From an uncultured Lachnoclostridium sp. (GTDB lineage: Bacteria > Bacillota > Clostridia > Lachnospirales > Lachnospiraceae), in the NCBI GenBank assembly GCA_948330435.1, contig CAOJBY010000008.1, forward strand, positions 62,001 to 126,000: a stretch of DNA of 64,000 nt, read 5' to 3'. How positions within the stretch are numbered: position 1 is the first letter of the stretch; the number at the start of each line of letters is the position of its first letter. This document shows positions 57,581 through 64,000 of this stretch, one piece after another. The translations under genes were made by a program, and so were the position numbers. The notes below the pieces were generated by a model, which saw only the letters and a list, made by a program, of their open reading frames with translations, did not search any database and was not told where the DNA came from.

Positions 57581-58177
57581 CTACAAAAACTCAACAACCA
57601 GTTCTCGTTCCCCAATCGTATCCTCAAACAATCCCACCAGAAGTATTTGAATCTGATTTTTGGCATTATCTATGAGCCTTTCCATATCCCCATGCTCTCG
57701 GACATCCGCCTTGGCACTCTCCAGAGTCTCCAAAAGATCCTCTTTTTTCTCCCAATTGAACAGGGCAAACTTTTCATCATAAAACTGAATGGAGTTTTCA
57801 TCTATAGAGATATCCAAAATCTCGATCTTTGGAACCATGATCTTCACCTGGGTATCCGTAATCCGGGATTCCACCTTTGACAGATCAATCCCCGCCTTTA
57901 CCTCCGCCCGATAAATCATAGAAAATTCCTTTTTTGTAATAAAAGGAATCGAACCCTCCGAATAACGGACCAATCCATTGTAGGTCAGCCTGGCAGAAGT
58001 CAATTCACTGGCATCCTCCAACTTGTCGCTGATAAATGAACTTGTAATCTCCGGTTCATCCTCCTTTGAAAAATGCATGACCAGAAAAACAGTGGTGCCT
58101 GCAATCACCAATACAATCAAAAGATAAATGGCTGCTTTTATAACCCCTCCACTCTTCTCTTTTGTGTTTTCCCTCAT
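57581..58177 (-). CDS. DUF4230-family membrane protein
   Basis: Protein of 198 residues with one N-terminal membrane helix (VIKAAIYLLIVLVIAGTTVFLVMHF) and an extracytoplasmic beta-rich domain (KLEDASELTSARLTYNGLVRYSEGSIPFITKKEFSMIYRAEVKAGIDLSKVE...VKIMVPKIEILDISID). This pattern is the DUF4230 family, found in many Firmicutes, function unknown. It is anchored outside the membrane. Unlinked to its neighbours. Confidence 0.85.
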   Translation of the reverse strand: MRENTKEKSGGVIKAAIYLLIVLVIAGTTVFLVMHFSKEDEPEITSSFISDKLEDASELTSARLTYNGLVRYSEGSIPFITKKEFSMIYRAEVKAGIDLSKVESRITDTQVKIMVPKIEILDISIDENSIQFYDEKFALFNWEKKEDLLETLESAKADVREHGDMERLIDNAKNQIQILLVGLFEDTIGERELVVEFL

Positions 58178-58289
58178 AAGGCTTTCCTCCCAAATGAACA
58201 GAATTTATTAGCAACATTTTACCATAGGATATCACCAAAAGGAATAACTATATTTTTTCTAAAATGCTGTCCCAAATGCCGTAAAACGC

Positions 58290-58363
58290 AAAAAAGAAAG
58301 GCCCCTGCTCTTCGCAGAAGCCTGTAGTTTCGAGGGAGTGGGGGCACCCTTTCGGGTACCCCC
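58290..58363 (-). terminator. galK terminator plus a second hairpin
   Basis: On the minus strand GGCTTCTGC (58322-58314) pairs with GCAGGGGCC (58308-58300), then TTTCTTTTTT. A second hairpin lies closer to galK: GGGGGCACCC (58340-58349) / GGGTACCCCC (58354-58363). The rest of the 381-base gap (58178-58557) shows no gene. Confidence 0.7.
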
Positions 58364-58557
58364 GAGTGTTATGAATGAAATACTGATATGTGTTCTTGCT
58401 ACATTCTTAATATAACAAAGAATTGTGACCAATCTATGTCCAGCTTCTAAAAAAAGAATAAAGTAAATTAAGAAATTCTTACGAAAGCCGAAAGAAAGTC
58501 AAAACCAGTATAAAAGCCCGATTTTACAGCATATTCGTCGGCCGGACACCGACATTT

Positions 58558-59721
58558 CTACAGCATCCCTGCTCCCTGTCCAATGTCCACCACATAGAAT
58601 TCTGCCTTAATTCCCGTGCGTTTCTCATAAGCAGAGCCAACTGTCTCAATAAATGCATCCACCTGATCATTTTCCACAATGCTGACTGTACAGCCGCCAA
58701 AGCCGCCCCCAGTCATACGAGAACCCAACACACCGGGGAGCTTCCAGGCTTCCTCCGCCAATATATCCATCTCCGGGCAGGATACCTCATAATCATCACG
58801 CAGAGACACATGAGAAGCATTCATCAACTTGCCAAAAGCTTCGATATCATTCTCTTTCAAAGCCTTTACCGCATCCAGTGTTCGCTGATTCTCATACACT
58901 GCATGCTTAGCCCGCCTTTGTTCCACAGAATCCTTAATTGCATTCTTATGTACTTCAAACGCTTCGATGTCCAGATCTCCCAGAGTCTCAATAGCCACCA
59001 CACTCTGAAGCTGCTTCAGGGCCGATTCGCACTGTTGACGGCGTACATTATACTCGGAGCCTACCAGACTGTGCTTTACATTGCTGTTGGCTATGACAAT
59101 GCGGGCATGATCAAGCTTTACTGATGCATATTCATAAGACAGATCCGCCGTATTTAAGAAAATGGCATGATCCTTTTTTCCCATAGCACTGGCAAACTGA
59201 TCCATAATGCCGCAGTTCATACCATTAAAGTTGTTCTCGGAATACTGTCCAATCAAGGCAATTTCCACCTGGCTTACTTCTATCTCAAAGAGGTCACGCA
59301 AAATCACGCCGGTCAATACCTCCAGGGATGCAGAAGAAGACAATCCGGAACCGTTGGGAATGTCTCCCGCAATTACAACATCCATTCCGGAGGGAACCTG
59401 ATAGCCCTTTTTGCCAAAAGCCCAGATAACCCCCTTTGGATAATTGGTCCAGCCGGCCTCATCCTTGCACACCAGATCCGTTAGGCTGGTCTCAATCACG
59501 CCTGCTCTTTCAAAGTTCATGGAATAAAACCGCAGCTTGTCATCCTCCCGCTTTCTGGCTGCTCCATAAGTCCCCATTGTGAGTGCACAGGGAAATACAT
59601 GTCCCCCATTGTAATCTGTATGCTCGCCAATTAGATTCACCCTTCCTGGTGCAAAATAGGTACGAATATCGCCCTCTCCTCCATACAATTCCGCAAATTT
59701 CTTTAAAACCTGATCTTTCAT
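58558..59721 (-). CDS. galK: galactokinase
   Basis: GHMP kinase of 387 residues that phosphorylates galactose. The N-terminal signature GRVNLIGEHTDYNGGHVFPCAL, the ATP loop IPNGSGLSSSASLE, the acidic active-site region MNCGIMDQFASAMG and the C-terminal GSRMTGGGFGGCTV block are all present. The rest of the Leloir pathway is not in the window; galK stands alone, with its own promoter region (59722-59830). Confidence 0.96.
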   Translation of the reverse strand: MKDQVLKKFAELYGGEGDIRTYFAPGRVNLIGEHTDYNGGHVFPCALTMGTYGAARKREDDKLRFYSMNFERAGVIETSLTDLVCKDEAGWTNYPKGVIWAFGKKGYQVPSGMDVVIAGDIPNGSGLSSSASLEVLTGVILRDLFEIEVSQVEIALIGQYSENNFNGMNCGIMDQFASAMGKKDHAIFLNTADLSYEYASVKLDHARIVIANSNVKHSLVGSEYNVRRQQCESALKQLQSVVAIETLGDLDIEAFEVHKNAIKDSVEQRRAKHAVYENQRTLDAVKALKENDIEAFGKLMNASHVSLRDDYEVSCPEMDILAEEAWKLPGVLGSRMTGGGFGGCTVSIVENDQVDAFIETVGSAYEKRTGIKAEFYVVDIGQGAGML

Positions 59722-59829
59722 TCTAAAAAATCCTCCGCTTTTCCAAAATGTTTTCTATCCGCAACTCTTCAAGATTTTCGTATCTTAAAATGCCGCAAGA
59801 ATCAAAGAGTATTTATGTTTTCAGTATAA

Positions 59830-59862
59830 TAAAAAAAAGAGCGTCTGTCCACACAGACGCTC
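59830..59862 (-). terminator. terminator of the amino-acid ABC operon
   Basis: GAGCGTCTGT (minus strand, 59862-59853) pairs with ACAGACGCTC (59848-59839), followed by eight T. Confidence 0.85.
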
Positions 59863-59876
59863 ACAAATATTAAAAT

Positions 59877-60599
59877 TTATAAAATTTTGGATAAAAAGTC
59901 TTTTAACCTGGGATCCTTTGGATTCTCGAAAAACTCCTTAGGTGTATTCTCCTCCTTAATGACCCCTTCATCCATAAAGATCACCCTGGTACCCACTTCT
60001 CTGGCAAAGCCCATCTCATGGGTCACAACCACCATGGTCATACCGTCCCCGGCAAGCTGCTTCATCAACTCCAAAACCTCCCCTACCATCTCCGGGTCAA
60101 GAGCTGAGGTCGGCTCATCAAACAGCATCACCTTGGGCTTCATGGCAAGGGATCGCACAATAGCAATTCGCTGTTTCTGACCTCCGGAAAGCTGAATAGG
60201 ATAAACATCCGCCTTATCCTCCAGATTCACAAGCCGAAGAAGCCGCATAGCTTCTTCCTCCGCCTCCGACTTGGACATCAGCTTCAGTTGAACGGGAGCA
60301 AGCATAATATTCTTTTTCACCGTCAGATTGGCAAACAGATTAAAATGCTGAAACACCATGCCCATATGGCGGCGTACCTTATTAATATCAACAGAGGGTG
60401 CCGTAATCTCCTCCCCGTCAAAGGTAATAGTTCCCCCATCGGGCTGCTCCAGAAGATTCAGACAGCGGAGAAAGGTAGACTTACCGGAACCAGAGGGTCC
60501 TACAATCACGACTTTCTCTCCCGGCTCAATATGGGCATCAATATGGGAAATAACCTTGTTATCCCCAAAGCTTTTCGACAAATCCTTAACGTATATCAC
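59877..60599 (-). CDS. polar amino-acid ABC transporter ATPase (GlnQ-like)
   Basis: ATPase of 240 residues for a polar amino-acid importer. Walker A GPSGSGKSTFLRCLN, signature LSGGQKQRIAIVRSLAM, Walker B VMLFDEPTSALDPE and the switch VTHEMGFARE are all intact. It is the third gene of the minus-strand operon after the binding protein and permease, with a 14-base overlap with the permease. Confidence 0.95.
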   Translation of the reverse strand: MIYVKDLSKSFGDNKVISHIDAHIEPGEKVVIVGPSGSGKSTFLRCLNLLEQPDGGTITFDGEEITAPSVDINKVRRHMGMVFQHFNLFANLTVKKNIMLAPVQLKLMSKSEAEEEAMRLLRLVNLEDKADVYPIQLSGGQKQRIAIVRSLAMKPKVMLFDEPTSALDPEMVGEVLELMKQLAGDGMTMVVVTHEMGFAREVGTRVIFMDEGVIKEENTPKEFFENPKDPRLKDFLSKIL

Positions 60600-61332
60600 T
60601 CTGTCTCAACCTCCTCTCCATCTTCCCAAGAAGCCAGCTTAAAAGCATAACCATTGCCAGATACATCAAAGCGATGGCAATAAATGGCACCAAAGCCTGA
60701 TATGTATTGGCCTGTATAATCATAGCCCCCTTGGTCAAATCCTTAAGGCCGATTACCGTCACAATGGAAGTTTCCTTAAGCAGTGTGATTAGCTCATTTC
60801 CCAGAGCCGGAAGAACATTTTTAAAGGCTTGCGGAATAATGATATAACGCATGGTAGTCACATAATTAAGACCAAGAGAGCGTCCCGCTTCCATCTGGCC
60901 CTTGTCGATAGACATAATGCCGGAGCGGACAATCTCTGCCACATAGGCACCGGAATTAACACCAAAAGCCAGTACCGCACAGCGGATCAGGTTGCCGTCC
61001 GTGGCCCGGGTAGCCCCCGGAAACAGAACCGGCCAAATAACAAACCACATGATCAGGAGCTGTACCATCATAGGCGTTCCCCGGACTACCGTCAGGTAAA
61101 ACTTGCAAATTCCATTGAAAATACGAAGCAGAAGCCCTCGTTTTTTCTCCGGCTGCTGATCGTGGGCGGATCGGATAACTGCTACCAACACTCCCAAAAT
61201 AACACCTAAAACCAGTGCAAGCACAGTCACCAGAAGCGTTATTCGAATTCCTTTCAAAAAATACATATAATTATTTTTTAATATAAATGTTTGATAAAAG
61301 CCTTTCTGTACGCCTTCCCACCATGTTCCCAT
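60586..61332 (-). CDS. polar amino-acid ABC transporter permease
   Basis: Permease of 248 residues with five or more hydrophobic helices (GIRITLLVTVLALVLGVILGVLVAVI) and the EAA loop near YIIIPQAFKNVLPALGNELITLLKETSIVTVIGLKDL, typical of the HisM/GlnP type. The start at 61332 (MGTWWEGVQ) is preferred because earlier residues of the frame lie inside the terminator hairpin. Confidence 0.92.
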   Translation of the reverse strand: MGTWWEGVQKGFYQTFILKNNYMYFLKGIRITLLVTVLALVLGVILGVLVAVIRSAHDQQPEKKRGLLLRIFNGICKFYLTVVRGTPMMVQLLIMWFVIWPVLFPGATRATDGNLIRCAVLAFGVNSGAYVAEIVRSGIMSIDKGQMEAGRSLGLNYVTTMRYIIIPQAFKNVLPALGNELITLLKETSIVTVIGLKDLTKGAMIIQANTYQALVPFIAIALMYLAMVMLLSWLLGKMERRLRQSDIR

Positions 61333-61371
61333 GCGTTCCCTGGCCCCCTTTCTTCTATTGGCGAAATAACG

Positions 61372-61407
61372 GAAAAAGGGGGGATGTCCTCTCTGAGACA
61401 TCCCCCC
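61372..61407 (-). terminator. intercistronic terminator between binding protein and permease
   Basis: GGGGGGATGTC / GACATCCCCCC hairpin (61378-61388 and 61397-61407), followed on the minus strand by TTTTT. It should let the binding protein be made in excess over the membrane parts. Confidence 0.7.
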
Positions 61408-61418
61408 TGATGCTCCTT

Positions 61419-62279
61419 TTATTCAGCTTTGATGTATTTATCCAAAATCTTCTGAATGGAACCGTCTTCCTGCAACTCTTTCAATGCCGCATTCAATGCA
61501 TCCAGAAGTGCCGTATTCTCCTTTGATACAGCGGCAGCATAATCCTCGATTACATACTCCGTATCCAGAATCTTCAATCCCTCATTGGCTTCTACAAAGC
61601 TAAGAGCAGGCTGCTCGTCAATAACCACACAGTCCACAGCTCCCTGCACCAGGTTCTGTACTGCCGTTGCACCGTTGGTATAAGCCAGTACATTCTCCTC
61701 GCCGTAATCCTCTGAGCAATACTGATATCCTGTAGTTCCCTCCTGAACACCAATCAGCTTACCCTCCAGATCGTCTACAGATGCAATATCAGAGTCCTCT
61801 TTTACGATAATCACCTGAACGCCGGTTGCATAAGAATCCGTAAAGTTTACATTCTCAAGACGCTCCTCCGTAACCGTCATGCCTGCAAGTCCGATATCAA
61901 CTCCGCCGGTCTGCACAGAAGTTACAATGGTTGAGAAATCCATATCTACAATCTCCAGGGTCAGTCCCAGCTTCTCTGCCAGAAGTCCTGCAATCTCCGC
62001 ATCGATTCCCACAATGTCCTCACCATCGTAGAATTCATAGGGCGGGAATGCTGCGTTGGTTCCCATGGTCAGGATCCCCTCTGTTACGGTAGTAAATTCT
62101 CCGCTTTCTGCCGGTGCTTCTGTCTCTGCCGGTGTTTCCGCATCTTCTGCAGGTGTCTCTGTGTCCTCTGCAGGTGCTTCTGCTTCTGCCGGTGCTGCCG
62201 GTTCCTCCGTCTTAGATCCGCAGGCCGCCAGTGATGCACACATCACGCCTGCCAATAATAATGCGATTAATTTTTTCAT
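61419..62279 (-). CDS. polar amino-acid ABC transporter binding lipoprotein
   Basis: Protein of 286 residues. Signal peptide MKKLIALLLAGVMCASLAAC with the lipobox LAAC, then a repeated Pro/Ala/Glu/Thr linker (APAEAEAPAEDTETPAEDAETPAETEAPAE) and the SBP_bac_3 domain: GTNAAFPPYEFYDGEDIVGIDAEIAGLLAEKLG, VDIGLAGMTVTEERLENVNFTDSYATGVQVIIV. It delivers polar amino acids to the adjacent permease. The ATG at 62279 follows GGGAGGAAAG. Confidence 0.94.
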   Translation of the reverse strand: MKKLIALLLAGVMCASLAACGSKTEEPAAPAEAEAPAEDTETPAEDAETPAETEAPAESGEFTTVTEGILTMGTNAAFPPYEFYDGEDIVGIDAEIAGLLAEKLGLTLEIVDMDFSTIVTSVQTGGVDIGLAGMTVTEERLENVNFTDSYATGVQVIIVKEDSDIASVDDLEGKLIGVQEGTTGYQYCSEDYGEENVLAYTNGATAVQNLVQGAVDCVVIDEQPALSFVEANEGLKILDTEYVIEDYAAAVSKENTALLDALNAALKELQEDGSIQKILDKYIKAE

Positions 62280-62476
62280 GTTCTTTCCTCCCAAACTTAA
62301 TAATAAGTTATTAATGGAAACATCCGTTTCCACAGCTTAGACCGTAAAAATGCTATGCTTATTACAGCCTATCCAACATTTTAGCATTAATTTTGAAAAA
62401 TGCAAGAGAAAATATGAATAAAATTGAATATTTTGTGCATAAATTTTCGTTTCATTTTACAGATACGGTTTATTCG

Positions 62477-62504
62477 TTGACTTTATATTCAGGTATGATA
62501 TACT
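62477..62504 (+). promoter_or_regulatory. uppP promoter
   Basis: TTGACT (62477-62482) and TATACT (62499-62504), spacer 16. The minus-strand ABC operon diverges from this 320-base region, which shows no other gene. Confidence 0.55.
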
Positions 62505-62599
62505 GGTACGGATAGTTTAAAATCAGTAATATAATACAGATATTACGAAACTTTACCCTTTCGTGTTATCGCACAGCGATTTGGAATAGGAGGTTGCAA

Positions 62600-63424
62600 A
62601 TGGATATTTTTGAATGGCTGAAAGTGCTTCTTTTGGGAATTGTGGAGGGCATCACCGAATGGCTCCCCATCAGCAGCACAGGACATATGATTCTGATTGA
62701 GGAATTGGTACATCTGAATGTAAGCGACGAATTTATGGAAATGTTCCGGGTAGTGATACAGCTCGGAGCGATTCTGGCCGTAGTTGTACTCTACTTTGGA
62801 AAGCTCTGGCCCTTTACCACCCCGAAAAACGGATGGATCAAAAAGGAAACCTGGTCCCTGTGGTTTAAGGTACTGGCCGCTGTTCTTCCGGCAGCGATTA
62901 TCGGAATCCCCTTTGACGATAAGATTGATGCAATGTTCTACAATTATCAGACAGTGGCAATCACTTTGATTGTATATGGCGTTCTGTTTATTGTGATTGA
63001 AAATCGAAATCGTGGAAGAAAGCCGGTGGTGCGAAATTTCCGCCAGTTAAGCTTTTCCATGGCTTTCTTTATCGGAGCTTTTCAGGTGCTGGCATTGATT
63101 CCCGGAACGTCTCGATCCGGTGCTACGATTTTGGGAGCTATGCTCCTGGGACTTGCACGGCCTGTGGCTGCGGAGTTTAGCTTCTTTTTGGGAATTCCCG
63201 TTATGTTTGGAGCCAGCCTTTTAAAACTGGTGAAATTCGGATTTGATTTTACCGGGACGGAGATTGGGATTTTAGTAGTTGGTATGGTGACTGCTTTTGT
63301 GATTTCTATCCTGGCCATCCGTTTCCTGATGGGATATATTCGGAAAAACGATTTTAAGGCCTTTGGTTATTATCGGATTATCTTAGGTATTCTGGTACTT
63401 GCCTACTTTTTGCTACTAGGATAA
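62600..63424 (+). CDS. uppP: undecaprenyl-diphosphatase
   Basis: Membrane phosphatase of 274 residues that recycles the cell-wall lipid carrier; also known as BacA for bacitracin tolerance. GIVEGITEWLPISSTGHMILIEE near the N terminus holds the catalytic Glu/Ser set and PGTSRSGATILGAMLLGLAR the second block. Eight hydrophobic helices are visible. AGGAGG lies 7 bases before the ATG at 62600. Confidence 0.95.
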   Translation: MDIFEWLKVLLLGIVEGITEWLPISSTGHMILIEELVHLNVSDEFMEMFRVVIQLGAILAVVVLYFGKLWPFTTPKNGWIKKETWSLWFKVLAAVLPAAIIGIPFDDKIDAMFYNYQTVAITLIVYGVLFIVIENRNRGRKPVVRNFRQLSFSMAFFIGAFQVLALIPGTSRSGATILGAMLLGLARPVAAEFSFFLGIPVMFGASLLKLVKFGFDFTGTEIGILVVGMVTAFVISILAIRFLMGYIRKNDFKAFGYYRIILGILVLAYFLLLG

Positions 63425-63474
63425 ATATAACGGAGTTAACATATTCCGGCATTTAACTCCTGCTTATAAAAAAA

Positions 63475-63662
63475 GGCGGGGGTGTCGCAAAATAAGACAG
63501 AAGACTTTTCCGATATCCAGTGTCCGGCTGTTCACGAACATTTTGTCTGATATGAACGGATATTGCTTTGGCAATGTCCGTACAGAGCTGACAAAGTGTA
63601 CGTGAACCGTCCGAACACAGGATGTGGAAATGGCTGATGTCTTGTTTTGCGTCACCCCCGCC
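63475..63662. repeat. 188-bp inverted-repeat element (MITE-like), copy D
   Basis: Terminal arms of 25 bases (63475-63499 and 63638-63662) match in 23 of 25 positions. Internal pairs continue the same fold: TTTCC..ATCC.GTGT with its counterpart near 63610, GTTCACG.ACA.TTTGTC with its counterpart near 63590, and a GGATATTGC-TTTG-GCAATGTCC tip. The whole element can fold as one long imperfect hairpin. It lies between convergent uppP and the aminotransferase gene. No transposase frame is inside. Confidence 0.75.
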
Positions 63663-63732
63663 TTTTTCCATTATTTTTCTGGTTTGAGACGATTCCCAAA
63701 CTGCGAAAGCCTTTCTATAAAAAGCCTGTTCT

Positions 63733-64000
63733 TTACTCTCCTAAAAGCTTCTCCACACTGGCCAGCTTCACACAAAGTACAAACAGATCCGTTGCCACTG
63801 CCAGTTCTTCCTTAGTGGGAAAAGATGGTGCAATACGGATATTGCTGTCTTTGGGATCTTTCCCATAAGGAAAAGTTGCTCCCGCCCCGGTCATTACAAC
63901 ACCTGCTGCCTTGCACTTGGCAACAATAGCCTTTGCACAACCCTCCATAGCATCAAAAGAAATAAAGTAACCACCTCTTGGACGTATCCAACTTCCAATC
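63733..64000 (-). CDS. class I aminotransferase, C-terminal part (runs off window)
   Basis: The last 88 or so residues of a PLP aminotransferase: GSWIRPRGGYFISFDAMEGCAKAIV, then AGVVMTGAGATFPYGKDPKDSNIRIAPSFPTKEELAVATDLFVLCVKLASVEKLLGE. The frame is open through the window edge at 64000. RIAPSFP has the conserved Arg that binds the substrate carboxylate. It resembles the Firmicutes aspartate aminotransferase-like family (PF12897). Confidence 0.85.
   Translation of the reverse strand, partial: IGSWIRPRGGYFISFDAMEGCAKAIVAKCKAAGVVMTGAGATFPYGKDPKDSNIRIAPSFPTKEELAVATDLFVLCVKLASVEKLLGE

Noticed and set aside
58324..58363. Hairpins downstream of galK as a riboswitch.
   Set aside because: They follow the stop of galK on its own strand and one has a T-tract, so terminator use is enough.
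61419..62279. Repeated Pro/Ala/Glu segment of the binding protein as a functional repeat domain.
   Set aside because: Such linkers are common between the lipid anchor and the binding domain in Lachnospiraceae.

Overview
The window looks like the chromosome of a Gram-positive gut-type Clostridia, most likely a Lachnospiraceae member. The case rests on a vanG-type cluster of the Clostridioides kind, a class A RNase P RNA, the pyrB-pyrI arrangement, a YerC-like regulator, AsnA, a cold-shock protein and strong AGGAGG ribosome binding sites throughout. The host part carries compact metabolic genes separated by ordinary intrinsic terminators. About 36 kb in the middle (10321-46404) is one complete integrated siphovirus prophage.

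Left flank (1-10320). The window opens inside a VanS-like sensor kinase, followed by vanG (D-Ala-D-Ser ligase), vanXY (D,D-peptidase) and a vanT that is split into a membrane acyltransferase-like gene and a separate PLP racemase gene. Convergent to it are pyrI and pyrB. Then come a PH-domain protein, rnpB on the minus strand, a homocysteine methyltransferase-like gene, a YerC/TrpR-like regulator, a PHP phosphoesterase, and the first 75 codons of an ABC transporter substrate-binding lipoprotein. The prophage splits that lipoprotein gene. Its remaining 262 codons lie at 46405-47194, and joining the halves at the shared TTTGG restores a 338-residue frame.

Prophage. A large serine recombinase sits against attR. 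The reconstructed attP has perfect 21-bp inverted arms. The minus strand reads, from replication to lysis: small early genes, an HNHc nuclease, a C5 DNA methyltransferase, a ribbon-helix-helix regulator, a tyrosine recombinase, a TubR-like/TubZ tubulin pair, a primase-helicase, an iteron-like array, SSB, a RinA-like late activator, HNH, terminase, portal, protease, capsid, connectors, tail with a frameshifted chaperone pair, tape measure, Dit, Tal, BppU, holin and GH25 endolysin. Plus-strand genes near the right end carry immunity and accessory functions: XRE regulators, a LexA-type box, small genes behind a thrice-repeated promoter/hairpin cassette, a Tad2-like anti-Thoeris protein on the opposite strand, a tRNA-like gene with an enlarged anticodon loop, and a likely type I toxin/antisense RNA pair. 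At the far left end, 123 bp inside the attL arm, an AT-rich gene with its own promoter fuses a response-regulator receiver domain to a CAP12/Pycsar-type TIR-like effector domain. This is the best candidate for an undescribed defence system.

Right flank (47195-64000). Here lie truA, an amidohydrolase, an M23 peptidase, a cold-shock gene, asnA, two rRNA methyltransferases (RsmF-like and RlmI-like), nth, secreted or membrane proteins of unknown role, galK, an amino-acid ABC importer, uppP and the end of an aminotransferase gene. A family of imperfect inverted repeats sharing a GGGGTGTCG...AAATAAGAC-type sequence occurs at least four times in the chromosome (7281, 51803, 57488, 63475), each time between convergent genes.
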